Assembly (NCBI GenBank): GCA_965240325.2
Contig: OZ251228.1
Coordinates: forward strand, 2,170,001-2,234,000
Source: Rebecca billardiae RCC1528
Taxonomy: Eukaryota > Haptophyta
Direction: 5' to 3'
Length of the DNA: 64,000 nucleotides
Shown: positions 28,726 to 39,860 of the stretch, in pieces
How positions within the stretch are numbered: position 1 is the stretch's first letter
Layout: every line of letters starts with the position of its first letter
The notes under the pieces: model-generated
Databases searched by the model: none
Seen by the model: the letters and a program-made list of their open reading frames with translations, nothing else
Told to the model about the DNA's origin: nothing
Made by a program: the position numbers and the translations under genes

Positions 28726-29957
28726 GCCTACTCGGACTGGGGACGCTCGGCCCGAAAAAGGGTCCCGGATGGCGCGGAGCGCGTGGGCGCCGCGCGCCAG
28801 ATCCAACGCCGGCACGGACATCGTGAGAGGACTCCCGAGGGTTTTTTCCGCCCGATTCGCGATTGCTGCCCTCGTCGTCTCGCGTGCAGGTCGAACGGGG
28901 GCCAAAGTCGACGCGTTTGGAGGTACTGTCGCGACAGCTCCTCGTGCCGCCGAGCACGCAAGGCGCCATACCTGTCGAAGAGGCGAAGAGCGACGACCGC
29001 GTGAACGTCAACGCGCTCGTGCTCAGCGTGGCGGCCGTGTACGATGTCAACGCGACCTGCGCCGAGCCCATCATGCCCGGAGCGGACATCGGCAAGCGTC
29101 CTCGCGACGAGAGGCGCTCGATTACGCCATCGCGGTCGAGATGCGGCACATACAGACTTGCGCGGAGCAACGGGCTACCCGCCCCGCCCCGCGTGCTGCA
29201 CGTTCCCTCGTGGGTGTGGGCCTCACTGATGCGCACGGACGCGTAAAGCACGTGGTCCGAGAACTTCACAGGTGTCACGGGTCCGACTGTCCGTCAACCA
29301 TTGACGGCACGAGCGAATGGCTGTACGGGCTGGCGGTCTAACTGTTAGTGTTACTGTAGTCAGACTGCAGCTCCACACCAGCAAAACGACGCTTCGCGCG
29401 CACCCGGCGCGCCGACACAGCCTGCCCGGGAGAAGCCCGCCGGGGCTGACCTTGGGCGACAGCCATACATGCAGGCCAGCATGGGCGGCGGGGTGGCATC
29501 AGTGCCGGCCCCGCAGCCCGCAAACGCAAACAGCCGGACGCCCCGGCCCACGCAGCTGATGCGCCAGCAAACCCTGCTCCGGGCAACAGAACCCTGCCGC
29601 CGGCTTTGAGGCCGACACGCCACACTGGGGCACATATCACCTGAGGGCCAGGCCTTCTGTGTGATAAGCTACCCCAGTCATGCCGCTTGATACACGCCTT
29701 CCCCAACCGACAGTGGGGCTCTACATTCCCTACTACATCCTCATCCTGTCGGCGCGCTGTCGCATCGGCGCCCAGTCGGCGAGTTCGGACGACGACGTTT
29801 TGTGGACGACGGTGGGGCGAGGACGACGGGCGCTGGCACGCCGCGAGGCGGCCGCAGCCCTCGTACAGGCCTCGCAGGCGGACGGCTGAACGAATTTTTC
29901 CGGCGGCGCTACCATCGGCGACGGCTTCATGGGCGGTGACAGTTGGCGGGCGTCAAT

Positions 29958-30005
29958 CTCGCCTGCCTGAGCTGTGTGCGTCTCTTATTCTTATAGTAAA
30001 CTGTA
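29958..30005 (+). repeat. End of a small inverted-repeat element (MITE-like)
   Basis: ctcgcctgcctgagctgtgt, then gcgtctcttattcttatagtaaactgta, is nearly identical to the reverse complement of 53333-53380 and similar to 55457-55505. Confidence 0.75.
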
Positions 30006-30121
30006 ACGCGCCCCTCACCTGCCTGCGCCGGTCTGTTTTGTGGCGGTGTCTTTGTGCAGTGTTGGATGGCGTCAATCACGCATTAACCAAGTGTGCACGT
30101 TAAAACATATAGTAAACTGTA
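30005..30121 (+). mobile_element. Truncated retroelement-like 3' end with 14-bp flanking repeat
   Basis: The first about 113 bp match 34382-34492 (cgcccctcacctgcctgcgc onward). Here the segment is flanked by an exact 14-bp direct repeat, tatagtaaactgta, at 29992-30005 and 30108-30121, like a target-site duplication of a 5'-truncated insertion into the MITE-like repeat. Confidence 0.5.
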
Positions 30122-30326
30122 GAAAGACGCGTCTGCTCAAAGTTACGGCGTCTTAATTAAGTGTACAACGGAGTCATCCGTCCGCGTTATAACGGTAAGT
30201 AAGCCGCCCGAATAATGCTCGGTCTCCGAGCCGGCAGCGCAGGCGCGGCCGATCGAGGATCTGAGAAAGCAGCCTGCTCGCTCACTCGAGCTGGGCAAGT
30301 GGGCAGCCGCCAAGAGGCGCGGCCGA

Positions 30327-31324
30327 TCATTTTCCCTTTGCTGGCGGCGCTGCCTCGAGCGCAGCAATCTTCTTAAGTAACCGCGCCTCCCTCTCCTGGT
30401 GCGCCGCATCCATCTCGCGCTGCAGCTTCGCCACCTCCACCTGGATTTTCCGCAGGATGACGTCTTTCATCTCCTCCGGCACGTCTAGCCCGAGATCCTC
30501 CGCGGCCGGGCTCGCCTCGGGCGCCGCCGCGGGCGCCTCCGCGACGCCTTCGGCCGGGTCCGCCGCTGGTGCCGGGACGACGACACGCGCTGGCACGGCC
30601 TCGGCGAGCGGCAGGAACGCGGGTGGGGCGGTCTCCGCGGGGTTCGAGCGCGACGTGAGCACGAGCACGTGACTCTGGGTGAAGCAGTACTGAAAGAGTT
30701 TGAAGTTCTGGTAGTATCTGCTCGCAGGCGCGTGCGGCGCGTGGCAGGGCAGCGCACACGTCACGCGCAGGCGGCGTGCGCACTGCGCGTGCGCGTGCGC
30801 TCGCACGCCGGGTCGCAGCACTCACGTGGTGTTCACGTAGTCGGTGACAAGTTCGATGTCCTTGTAGTTGAAGATCCCTACGCTGTACGGTGGCCGCTGC
30901 ACGGCGTGCGTGAGCAGCAGCTGCTGGAAGTACTGCAGGCTCTGCTCGATCGAGAGGTAGCCGCGCACCATCTCCTCGTGGTTCGCCTTGAGGATCGAGA
31001 AGAGCGCGGAGGTCTTCTCGACTGTGAACTTGCTCTCGGCGGCAAAGCGCAGCGTGTTCAAGTAGAACTCGAGCAGGACGCGCTCCTTTGGCACGGGCTC
31101 CGCCGCAAACCCCATGATCTCGGCGAGGTGCCTGCGCCGAACGCACGCACCGGGCACCGCGCGGCGAGTGGGATGATCACGAGCGCGCGGGCTGACGCCT
31201 ACTAGTCGGGCGCATGGCCATGGACACCCCAGGCATACCTTCGGGCCTCGTCAACGTCCCGCGCCTCCTGGAGGAGCGCGACATCCTCCGCGGATAGGTC
31301 TGCCCAGAGCAAAGAGTTCGCCAT
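30327..31324 (-). CDS. CFAP119: CFAP119/CCDC189-like flagellar protein
   Basis: Three exons on the minus strand: 31324-31239, 31131-30826, 30717-30327. Both introns are GT-AG (donors gtatgc and gtgagt, about 108 nt each) and phases fit, giving 260 residues. The middle exon carries the family core: KFTVEKTSALFSILKANHEE, LLLTHAVQRPPYSVGIFN and, across the second junction, VTDYVNTTYYQNFKLFQYCF. I recognise this as the CCDC189/FAP119 family of axonemal proteins, from memory of the family and without a search. The C-terminus is Ala/Pro-rich then a coiled coil (VAKLQREMDAAHQEREARLL). It is head-to-head with the amino-acid transporter at 31555, 230 bp apart. Confidence 0.7.
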
Positions 31325-31554
31325 GGCGGCCGCAGGAAACGTTCGCCCGATGGCGGCGGCTGCTTGCCGAGGAGCATTGACGGAACACTCGAGCGCATCG
31401 AGGTTCCAGGCCGCCGGGCGCGCGCCGAACACCGCGCGAGGCCAAAGGCCGACGGGTTGCTCGTGCTGCTTCAGAGGCTCGGCTCTGGCGCCGCTCGCCA
31501 CCGCACGGCGCTCAACATCTCGACGTCGCGCGTAGCGGCGCCCCCCGCGGCGCC

Positions 31555-33114
31555 ATGGACTGGAGCCTGATGTTCGATGACCATGGCGACGTCGCCGACT
31601 TCACGACTATCGACATGCTGCTCAGCTCGCGCATGGGCCGCTTCGCCGGGCTGTCGGCGAGCACGGGGTACGGGCGGCGCGCGATGCTGTGCTTCACGCT
31701 CAACTACATCGTCGGCGTGGGCACGCTCGGCCTGCCCTACGCGTTCCACAAGGTGGGCGGCGCGTTGGGCACGGCCGCGCTGCTGGGTGTCGCCTGCCTC
31801 ACGATGATCACGGTCGGCTTCTGCATGGAGGTGTGCCTCCGCGCCGCCGAGCTGCCGCGCATGCTCTCGAAGCAGTCGCGCTCGGCGGGCGGCGGCGCGG
31901 GCGCCGGGCGCGACATCGCGTACGAGCGCAGCGACGACTCCCTGCAAGCCGAGCTGATGGGCACGCCCGAGTGCCTCTGGGGGCGCAAGCTGCCCGAGCT
32001 CACGCAGTGCTGCACGCACTACCTGGGCACGCCCGCGCAGGTGTGCTTCCAGGTGGCGCTCACGGGCCTGATGTTCGCCGGGATGACGGCGTACACGCAG
32101 GTGTTCGTCCACGCCGTGCGCACCGACATCCCGGTGGCCGCGCGGCTCTCGGGCGGCGCGGTCGAGCTCGTCTTTGCAGCCATCGTGCTGCCGCTCAGCT
32201 GCGCCGAGCTGACGGAGCAGGTGGGCGTGCAGACGCTGATGGCGGCGGTGAACGTGCTGCTCCTCGTGCTGATGATGGGCTCGAGCCTGCTCGCCGCCTT
32301 CGCCGAGCACGAGCCCAGCGCGGAGGTGGTGGGCGCGCTCGAGCACACCGACTGGAGCGCCGCCGGGCTCATGTTCTCAACGGCTGTCTTCTCGCAGCTC
32401 TTCCAGCACTCGGTGCCCGGGCTGATGCGCCCGCTGCGCGCGGCGGAGCAGCGCGCCGCGCCCGCCGTCTTCCGCACGGCGATCGGCGGCACGGCGCTCT
32501 TCTACGTGCTGCTCGGCCTCAGCTGCTCCGCCTACTTTGGCGCGGCGATCCGGCCGGCGTGCAACCTCAACTGGACGCGCTTTGCGTGGCCGGGCGGCGG
32601 CGGGCGCGGCGGCGAGGAGGCGTGGTGGGCGGCGGGCCTGTCGCAGGCGATCATCCTGTTCCCCGCGCTGAACACGATCTCCGTCTTCCCGCTCATCGCG
32701 ATCACGCTGGGCAACAACCTGATGCACTACTTCCCGCAGCTGAAGCGGCTCGACGTCGGGCCCAACCCGGTGCTCGACCGGCCCGCGCGCCGCCGGCTGC
32801 ACACGACGTGCTGGAGGCTCGTCGCGGCGCTGCCGCCGATCATCGCGGCGCTGTGGGTGTCCGACCTGTCCGTCACCATGCAGGTCGCCGGGCTGTTTGG
32901 GATCTACGTCGCCTTCGTGACGCCCGCGCTGCTGCAGCTGCGCTCGCGCGCGCGCGCGCGCTCGTTGGGCGCGGACGGTGCGACCGCCTTTGAGTGGGCG
33001 CTGAGCGGGGACGGCGTGGCGCGCGCGGTGCTGGCGTTTGCTGTCGTGGCCATGGGCGTCGTGCTCGCGCAGATCGCCATCGCGCTCGCCGGACCCAACG
33101 GCGTCTCATCATAG
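31555..33114 (+). CDS. AAAP-family amino acid transporter (vacuolar/SLC38-like)
   Basis: Single exon, 519 residues, ATG in a strong gcgccATGG context. The first membrane helix carries the family signature LNYIVGVGTLGLPYAFHKVGG (the glycine-rich unwound helix of amino acid/auxin permeases). About eleven hydrophobic segments follow, for example GTAALLGVACLTMITVGFCM, VCFQVALTGLMFAGMTAYTQ and VLAFAVVAMGVVLAQIAIAL. A soluble loop at about 103-140 is specific to this protein. The family performs proton- or sodium-coupled amino acid transport at the plasma membrane or vacuole. Substrate and location cannot be decided here. Confidence 0.88.
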   Translation: MDWSLMFDDHGDVADFTTIDMLLSSRMGRFAGLSASTGYGRRAMLCFTLNYIVGVGTLGLPYAFHKVGGALGTAALLGVACLTMITVGFCMEVCLRAAELPRMLSKQSRSAGGGAGAGRDIAYERSDDSLQAELMGTPECLWGRKLPELTQCCTHYLGTPAQVCFQVALTGLMFAGMTAYTQVFVHAVRTDIPVAARLSGGAVELVFAAIVLPLSCAELTEQVGVQTLMAAVNVLLLVLMMGSSLLAAFAEHEPSAEVVGALEHTDWSAAGLMFSTAVFSQLFQHSVPGLMRPLRAAEQRAAPAVFRTAIGGTALFYVLLGLSCSAYFGAAIRPACNLNWTRFAWPGGGGRGGEEAWWAAGLSQAIILFPALNTISVFPLIAITLGNNLMHYFPQLKRLDVGPNPVLDRPARRRLHTTCWRLVAALPPIIAALWVSDLSVTMQVAGLFGIYVAFVTPALLQLRSRARARSLGADGATAFEWALSGDGVARAVLAFAVVAMGVVLAQIAIALAGPNGVSS

Positions 33115-33250
33115 TTCTGGGTAGCTGATGAAATATGGCGTGGCAGGCTCTGCATGATGCGGTCGTGCACGCAGTGTCGCAACAACACGCGCGGGATGGC
33201 CCCGCGGGAAGTAGTCCAATACTGTACTGTCCTCGTCGCCACCCTCCGCG

Positions 33251-34021
33251 ATGGAGTGTGGCCCGCCCGACGCTGACCAGGCGATGGGCGTGCCGACGGG
33301 GGTGGGGCCGACGATGGCGCGCGCGGTGGCGGACGAGACGGCGAGACTCGTCGACCACCTGCTCGCCCGCGACCCGGCCCGCAGCTACACCGTGGAGGCG
33401 AGGGTCACCGGCGACGGTGGCTTTCAAATCAAGGTGTTCATGTCGGGCAACTCCCCTGGGGACGTGGACGGTGCGGCGACCCCACAGGGCGGGGCTGGGC
33501 TTCCGAGTAGGAGCCGCGGCCCCGCCCCCAGCGCCCCGGCCCGCGGGCCGGTCCCACCTCGCAAGGGGGGGGCAGCCACGCCAGCCTCTGGTGTGCCTGG
33601 TGCTGCGAAGAGGTCCAAGTGTTGGAAGAAGAAGCACCGCGCGGATGGCTCGCTGAAGCCGGCTGCGCGTGCGCGGCGGGACAAACGCGCTGCCGAGGCG
33701 AGTGATGGCCCGACGCCGCAGCTTCCCAACTCTGGCCCCTTCCGTGAGCTCGCGCCTTCGGCATCGTCGGACCCGTCGTCGCGGCCGTCCCGCATGTCTT
33801 CGGACCGCCAAGAGGCCGGGGGCTGCCATCACCCTCTGGGTGATGGCGCCCCGGCTGCGGCGTCTGGGCATGAGGGCGCGGCGTCGGCGACGACCGACGA
33901 GGTCGTGGGCGCGCTCTTCGCGGGCCCACTCGTCCCGATGGGGCGTGGGGCCGCGCCTGGCCCTGTTCACAAGGTGTTTGTGTTCGGGGCAGGCGAAGGC
34001 TCTGTGCCACAACCGGGGTAG
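33251..34021 (+). CDS. Hypothetical basic, low-complexity protein, possibly retroelement-derived
   Basis: 256 residues, not recognised. A short ordered-looking N-terminus (VADETARLVDHLLARD, YTVEARVTGDGGFQIKVFM) is followed by a Pro/Gly/Ala-rich, basic region (AAKRSKCWKKKHRADG) typical of disordered or gag-like proteins. The gene is followed within 400 bp by a sequence (34382-34492) that recurs as a truncated insertion at 30005-30121. This suggests that 33251-34493 is a deleted retroelement carrying its first ORF and its 3' end. No reverse transcriptase is seen. Confidence 0.4.
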   Translation: MECGPPDADQAMGVPTGVGPTMARAVADETARLVDHLLARDPARSYTVEARVTGDGGFQIKVFMSGNSPGDVDGAATPQGGAGLPSRSRGPAPSAPARGPVPPRKGGAATPASGVPGAAKRSKCWKKKHRADGSLKPAARARRDKRAAEASDGPTPQLPNSGPFRELAPSASSDPSSRPSRMSSDRQEAGGCHHPLGDGAPAAASGHEGAASATTDEVVGALFAGPLVPMGRGAAPGPVHKVFVFGAGEGSVPQPG

Positions 34022-34381
34022 GTGGGCAGACAGGGGCTGGCGGCAGCCGAGAGGGGCCGCTTTCCCCCGCCCCCGCTGCTGCGAAGGCGGCGGGGGTGCG
34101 CTGCTTGCCTCCGCAGGCGAGCAGCGCGCAGTTTACGCCGGGCATGTGGACCTGCCCACCCTTCATCTTCCAGTTCTTCCCTTCGGCTGGGGCTCGATCA
34201 GTCGACGTGGCGTCGCTCACAGCGCAGGCAGGTGTTTGGCGCGGCTGCACTCTCGAGGTGGCTGGGATACAACATCCAGGTGCAGCACCCTCCCCGTGTG
34301 GTGTCAGAGCGCGCTCCCGAGCGCGTGCCTCCGAGCGCGGGGCGGCCGCTTGCTGCGATGGCCGCCTCGATGAGGTGCGGC

Positions 34382-34493
34382 AACGCGCCCCTCACCTGCC
34401 TGCGCCGGTCTGTTTTGTGGCGGTGTCTTTGTGCAGTGTTGGATGGCGTCAATCACGCCTTAACCAAGTGTGCACGTTAAAACATAGTAAACT
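34382..34493 (+). mobile_element. Retroelement-like 3' end, second copy
   Basis: About 111 bp, near-identical to 30005-30118 (one substitution in cgc(c/a)ttaacc and a 2-bp difference in aaaacata(ta)gtaaactgta). The upstream sequence is not shared, as expected if the copy at 30 kb is 5'-truncated. Confidence 0.6.
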
Positions 34494-34753
34494 GTAAAGA
34501 CGACGCGAAATAAGTGCTGCTGATGCGCTGAGAAACTCAGAAATGCTGAATAACAGTTTGGCCAAATCACCGACGACTTTTCAGCGCCGCCAGCTGGCGC
34601 CGGCTCAGTTTTCAAATAGCGATCATCAACGGACTCGACCGGTGTGAGCGCTGTGCAGAGGGCTGTGCGGGGTGGTCGTGCTCATCGCAGCCTCGGCGGC
34701 GAAACCAGAGAGCACGCTCAGCGCTCTGCTCTGAGGCTGCGCACGTGAGCAAC

Positions 34754-36427
34754 ATGCGAACTGCCGCGATCGCATCCGCGGTCCTCGTCGCCACGAGCCT
34801 CACCGCACTCGCGCTCACCACGTGGTACGGGCAGACGGCGCCCGTGGCAGACAAGCGCAGGCGCGACAACGACGCGCAGAGCTCTGGTGGCTTGTTCGAC
34901 TCGTGGTTCGGCTGGCTGGACCCGTTCCAGGAGGAGGTGCAGACAGAGTACGAGCAGCACCCCAACGGGCTGACCTCCGTCGGCCCGTGGAAGGCGGGCG
35001 ATCCGTGGCCGGGCGGGTACGAGTGCACTAAGGGGCAGTCGGACGCCTTCCACATGAAGCCGGACAAGGGGTGCGAGCCGGACTGCGAGCAGTGCCAGAT
35101 GGTGTGCATCCCGAGCGCGTTCCTCGGCCCCTTCAAGAACCACGGCGGCGAGGTCGGCGGCAACTGCTTCGAGCGCGGCTGCCTCCAGCCGGCGGGTGAG
35201 GGCAAGCGGTCGGGCGTGACCTACTTCATGTTTGACTGCGACAAGGCGCTGCTGCAGGAGTGGACGGAGAAGCAGAAGGCGGCGTCGGAGTCGCCGGAGG
35301 TGGTCGCGGAGACCAACCGCACCACGTGCATCGCCAAGTGCTCCAAGCGCGACAAGGACTGCCTGAAGGACTGCGAGACCAAGTTCATGATGGCGCTCGG
35401 CCTCAGCGCGCAGCAGGCGGCGCAGCAGCAGAAGTCGCTGCAGGAGTGCCTCGACGAGTGCGGCAAGCGCGACAAGGACTGCCAGATCAAGTGCGAGGAG
35501 ACCCACAAGGAGGTGCGCGCGACCCCACACCGCGCGATCACGCGGCGAGCCGCCCGTGTGCGCGCGCGCCCCCTCCGGCGTGCAAGCCGCCCGCTGGCCC
35601 GGTCGGCGTCGGCCCACCGCGCGCGCCCCTCGCCGTGCCGTGCCGTGACGTCCGCAGGAGCTGGCCAACTTGACGATTGCCAGGCACAAGGTGGCGGGCG
35701 TGCAGGGCGAGCACGCCGACGCGGCGCAGACCGGCATGGCGATGGGCATTGCGATGTGCGTGGTGATCATACTCGCGCTGCTCGGCTGCTTCTTCATACA
35801 CAACAGGCACATGAAGGATAAGCTCAACAAAAAGCCGACCAAGGTGGCGGCCAAGGCGGAGGCCAAGGCGGAGGCGGGGGCCAAGGGGGAGGGGCAGGCG
35901 CCCGCGCTCGACCAGGAGGTGCGCGCGGCGTGGCGTCCCTCGCGCGGACCGGCCTCAGCACGCGCGAGCGCGCGCTCCCTCATCGCGCACGCCACGCGCT
36001 GCGGCCGGCGCCGCCCCCCGCCCGGCGCCACCCGCGCCCGCAGGCTGCCTACCAGGTGAACATCCAGGGGAAGGTGATCCAGATCACGCAGGGCCCGCAC
36101 GACGAGCTGGTGGCGCTCACGGAAGACGGGCGCGTGTTCACGTGGGACCTGTCGTCGGCGTCAAAGACGCAGACCAGCATCGACGGCCGGCTCGTCAAGG
36201 GCTCAGACCGCGACGACACGCGGCGGGCAGCCAACGGGGAGCTGGCTGCGGCGAGGCAGGCGGTGTCGACGCCGGCGCCATCCGCGACCTCGCCGACGCG
36301 GCGGCCACCGTCGCCCACGCGGCAGCTGTCCTCGCCATCAAAATCCGCCTCGGCGACGCCCGCACAGCCTCGCAAGCAGAGCATCTCGGCACTCAAGAAG
36401 AGCGTCAACGTGATCCGCGCGACTTGA
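34754..36427 (+). CDS. Cysteine-rich single-pass membrane protein of unknown function
   Basis: Three exons: 34754-35512, 35658-35918, 36044-36427 (all phase 0, gtgcgcgc donors, cag acceptors), 467 residues. ATG at 34754 begins a signal peptide (AAIASAVLVATSLTALALTTW). The lumenal or extracellular part has paired cysteines (CEPDCEQCQMVC; a repeated C-x3-C-x6-C-x3-C pattern in CIAKCSKRDKDCLKDC and CLDECGKRDKDCQIKC). One transmembrane helix (IAMCVVIILALLGCFFI, about residue 290) is followed by a Lys/Ala-rich stretch, a short beta-rich stretch (VIQITQGPHDELVALTEDGRVFTWDL) resembling one WD or RCC1 blade, and a Ser/Pro-rich tail. No known family recognised. Confidence 0.75.
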
Positions 36428-37120
36428 TTGAGGACGCGCGGTGCCGAGCGGCGGGTGGCCACCTTTGCGCACGGTGGCGGCATTCGCAAGTCGCATCTGC
36501 TGGTCGCGCGGTTTTCGACGGCGCGCGTTCGAGGACATTGGCGGGATGCAACAGCTGCCGAGGCGCACGCGCAACTCAGTCCACCTCCCGCACCATGCCT
36601 CAAAGAGGGCAGCAACGTTTTTAAATATTTCGCGTACCTGCTGGGAACTGCCGCCACGCCGCGCCGCGGTGAGTCCGGTGGCGCTAAGGTCAGTGTCACC
36701 GGTTGTCTTGATGGTGTTGATCGTCGTCGCCAGGTAGTGGAGTACTATGAGCGATGGTGGGCCACTAGGACTAATTACTCACTAATTATTAATTATTATA
36801 ATAATAGTAATTACTGATGATATATATATGATGACAATTGATCGGATGCGCCGAGGCCGAGCGTGGCCGCGTGGCGAACTTTCCGCTGTTGCCGGCCGGA
36901 GGCGCCTAACTAACTATTACTGACGAGGATACTCATTCGTCTATGATTTAATAATTACGACACAGGTACTAGGTAGGACGGCGCAGGTCTCCTGATACTG
37001 GATCTGGACGGATACGCTGCCATCATTAGATATACGATTGAATAACGACACAGGTAGCGGACAGGCGCAGGTCACTCCTGATACTGGATCTAGACGGATA
37101 CGAATCATTATACGATTGAT

Positions 37121-37283
37121 GATGGCCCGCGGTGCAGGGCGGAGCGCGCAGCGTGGAGCCCGCACCAGCGGGCCCGAACCACGTTTCAAAAAGATCTTTG
37201 ATCAAAGAAAAAAGGGACGGGGGACGATTTTCAGGGCTGGAGCCGGAGGAGACCGAGTTTCGAATTTTGAGACTCCCTTACAG
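37121..37283 (+). repeat. Dispersed repeat of about 155 bp, copy B
   Basis: Inverted relative to 27497-27653. Shared blocks include ggcccgcggtgcagggcgga, the cgcgcagcgtggagcccgca region and agaaaaaagggacggg. Differences are substitutions and small indels. Confidence 0.8.
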
Positions 37284-38229
37284 GTGCATCCTCGTCGAAA
37301 AAGGGCGCGTCCGCCGTCTTGAATAGTGAACAGAGGAATCAACGAAACCCACGCCCAAGTGTGCGAGGGTGAGTAATTACGGGTGGACTCAGTCGTTCAT
37401 GTGTGACCATAGTAAATAAATATGGGCCTCGCCGCCGCAAGAACGACTCTCACCAACTCCAATACTGCGAAACATTGAAAAAAATACCCGCAGCTATTCG
37501 TCGCCAGCCCATTTCATAGTCACTGATCGACGCACCGAGCTGGCGAGCCTCAAAACTCGCCGTCGTCGCAAGGCAGCAGCGGTTTGAGCCCGCGTTTCGG
37601 AGGTGGCGAGGGCGCCGCGCGACTCTCGCCTCCAAGCAAGGGCGGGCGATGGGCAGGTGCGCGCGGCCAGTGGCGCCTGGAGCGCGCGTCTGCGGCGGGT
37701 CCCGACGGCCGTCGACATCGTGTTCGTGCCCCGCTCACTAGTCACTCCGCGCGCCCCTGCCGCCCTGTCGATGCCTGCGCGGCCGGGGCCGCGCGTCAGC
37801 GCAGCCGCCGCCCTTTGTTCGGGCTCTCGCAAGCTCGGGGGCAGCGGCGCCTGACTGATGCCGGACTGATCGATCTCTGAGTCTCCTACTTCACCACACG
37901 CCCCCCTTGTCATGCCTCTCCGCCAGGGTCTCCCAGAACTCTTCTTCAGAGCAGGCGCGCCAACCCGAATCCATCGATCTGTTCCGTGCCGGCACTCTCG
38001 GCCCGCGCCGGCAAGTCTGTCTGCAGCGCTGGACGGGCGGACCTAGGAGGACGAGCTGCGGCGCGGACGACGGTGGTGCGCGACGTCCCCAGAGCTGGCC
38101 GTGCCTCTGCGACGCGTGCCGAGCCTGACCGAGGTGTGTCACCCCGTGACCCCGTGCAGTTCAACCGCGGCGTGCGGAGTGAATAACAATCACCGGTGCC
38201 CTCGCACCTCGGCACACACAGTGCTCCCT

Positions 38230-38526
38230 CTGGCTGTCTGCTCCGCGTGGCCTGGCGTGCACGTAGATAGAGTTGCGCTCATGCGTCGATCACGCCTCGC
38301 GCCCGCCTGTCGGCCGTCGCGCAGGCGCTGGTCGAACCCTACTCGGACCAGTGCAAATCATCTACTCCTGGCGCTGCCCGCCCGGCGGCGCGCGGTGACG
38401 ACAGACAGCGCGGTCAGCAGCAGCGGCCCGAACGAATCCGCGGCCCCGCACCGTGTTCCCTGGCTGTCAGCTCCACGTGGCCTGGCGTGCACGTGGAGTC
38501 GCGCTCATGCGTCGATCACGCCTCGT
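38230..38526 (+). repeat. Local direct repeat pair
   Basis: 38230-38299 and 38460-38526 share ctggctgtc(t/a)gctcc, gtggcctggcgtgcacgt and cgctcatgcgtcgatcacgc, separated by about 160 bp of unrelated sequence. Confidence 0.8.
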
Positions 38527-38673
38527 CGCATCCGCCTGTACACAATCCGGGCGCCGGCGCCGGCGGCTGCGATGGGCCCGCGCCCGGCGCCGGCACCGGG
38601 GCGCAGCGGCGCGCCGCTGGAGTCTAGTTGTACGGGCATGCAACTGGTCTGTCAATAGACGACTGCGACGGAG

Positions 38674-38746
38674 GGTGCACCGCCACCGCGGGCCCCGAAC
38701 TACGTTCGTTCTACGGAAAAGGACCGCGGAACGCGGTCATATACAG
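38674..38746 (-). repeat. Dispersed palindromic repeat, copy B
   Basis: Inverted copy of 26123-26195, with aaaggaccgcggaacgcggt and caccgcgggcccc. Confidence 0.75.
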
Positions 38747-39860
38747 TCCTCTCAACAATAAATTACCCTATGGAGAGCACACCTGCACATCACACCTTCT
38801 CCTGGCCGCCTAGGCTTGCATGACGGGCACCTGCGGCCCCAGCACTCTCCATTCGGTCGAGCTGCACCCACCCATCATGACTTCAGCCGGGTGGGTGACA
38901 ATTGGAGGACTCCTCTGGGCAGCACGTGAAGCCGGCCAGCTCGGACGTGACAGTGGCCGACAGGCTCTCGACTGGCTCCCACACCCCTTTCAGCCCAGCT
39001 TGTAGCACAGCGCGCCGCTGATTTTCGGCGGAGCCTCGTGTGCTGTGCTACAGGGCATACCCAATCAGCAGGTGGGCCGCTGGCAGGCTAGGTGCATCTG
39101 GTGCACTGTGGTGGCCATTCCCCGACCACCACCCGCAGAGACGTGGCCTGCGCACTGAAACCGCACTGCTCACGCCAGGCTGTGCTGCTAGGCTGGCTGC
39201 TAGGCAGTATCGTAGGCCATCCAGCTGCAGCGCCAGGGCCCACTATACAGCTGCTACACTCCCAGCCAGCCAGCCCACAGCCTGCTCAGCGGGTGAATTT
39301 CCATCCCTGCCTGCCCTCGTGGTGGTCCAGCACCCCCGCGCAGCACCCGTCAGCCGGTTGTGCAATGTGCACCTGCATTCAATTTATCTGACTGACTCAG
39401 CCCACACACCCGCCCAGCTCATACCCACCTGGTCTGTGAGGGCTATAGGTGCAGTAACAGATAGCATGCAGCAGTCGTGGGCCTCAAACAGTGCCACTGA
39501 GCTGGTATCATATAGACAGCCAAACACAAGGTCAAGGGTAACCAATTGTTGAGGGGACTGTATATACGGCCACGTATACTACTCCCGGATATAGCAGTAG
39601 GCTTCAGCACTGCACAGATACTATACTAGATAGCTATAGCACTCAGCATCAGGCGAAGTGAGGCGGCGTCAGTGGCCCGAGCAGCATCTAACTATATCCG
39701 AATCCGGCGGCAGTACTGACTAGTAGTAGTTACGGCATCAGGCGCATTATGACACTACGAGTACGGATTACGGATAGCGCTGCTGACCGCTACTGTCAGT
39801 ACGGAGTTGTCATCCGCATCATGCTGCTGCTGACTCCGATGCTGAGATTATCATTATTGA

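Larger units (their letters stand above)
26122..30326. other. Gene-poor, repeat-rich interval
   Basis: About 4.2 kb without a gene I can support. It contains members of at least four dispersed repeat families (listed separately). Longer frames at 28541-29341 (plus) and 28532-29278 (minus) overlap each other, and the first includes a purine-rich aaagaaaagaaaag run. A 127-codon frame at 28863-29246 (NVNALVLSVAAVYDVNATC) looks the most protein-like but matches nothing I know. Confidence 0.6.
36428..39860. other. Gene-poor interval with repeats
   Basis: About 3.4 kb with no supported gene. It contains AT-rich sequence (36777-36835), partial copies of the acgacacaggtaggacg repeat (36940-37110), the inverted copy of the 155-bp repeat (37121-37283), a local direct repeat (38230-38299 and 38460-38526) and a palindromic repeat copy (38674-38746). 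Frames of 80-185 codons here overlap on opposite strands and look random. Confidence 0.6.

Noticed and set aside
28541-29341. 266-codon frame with a Lys-rich start
   Set aside because: Begins in a purine-rich run, overlaps a similar-length frame on the other strand, no recognisable domain.
29680-30103. Frames of 69 and 138 codons ending in HALTKCAR
   Set aside because: They run through the repeat shared with 34382-34493 and no protein family is visible. Treated as repeat sequence.
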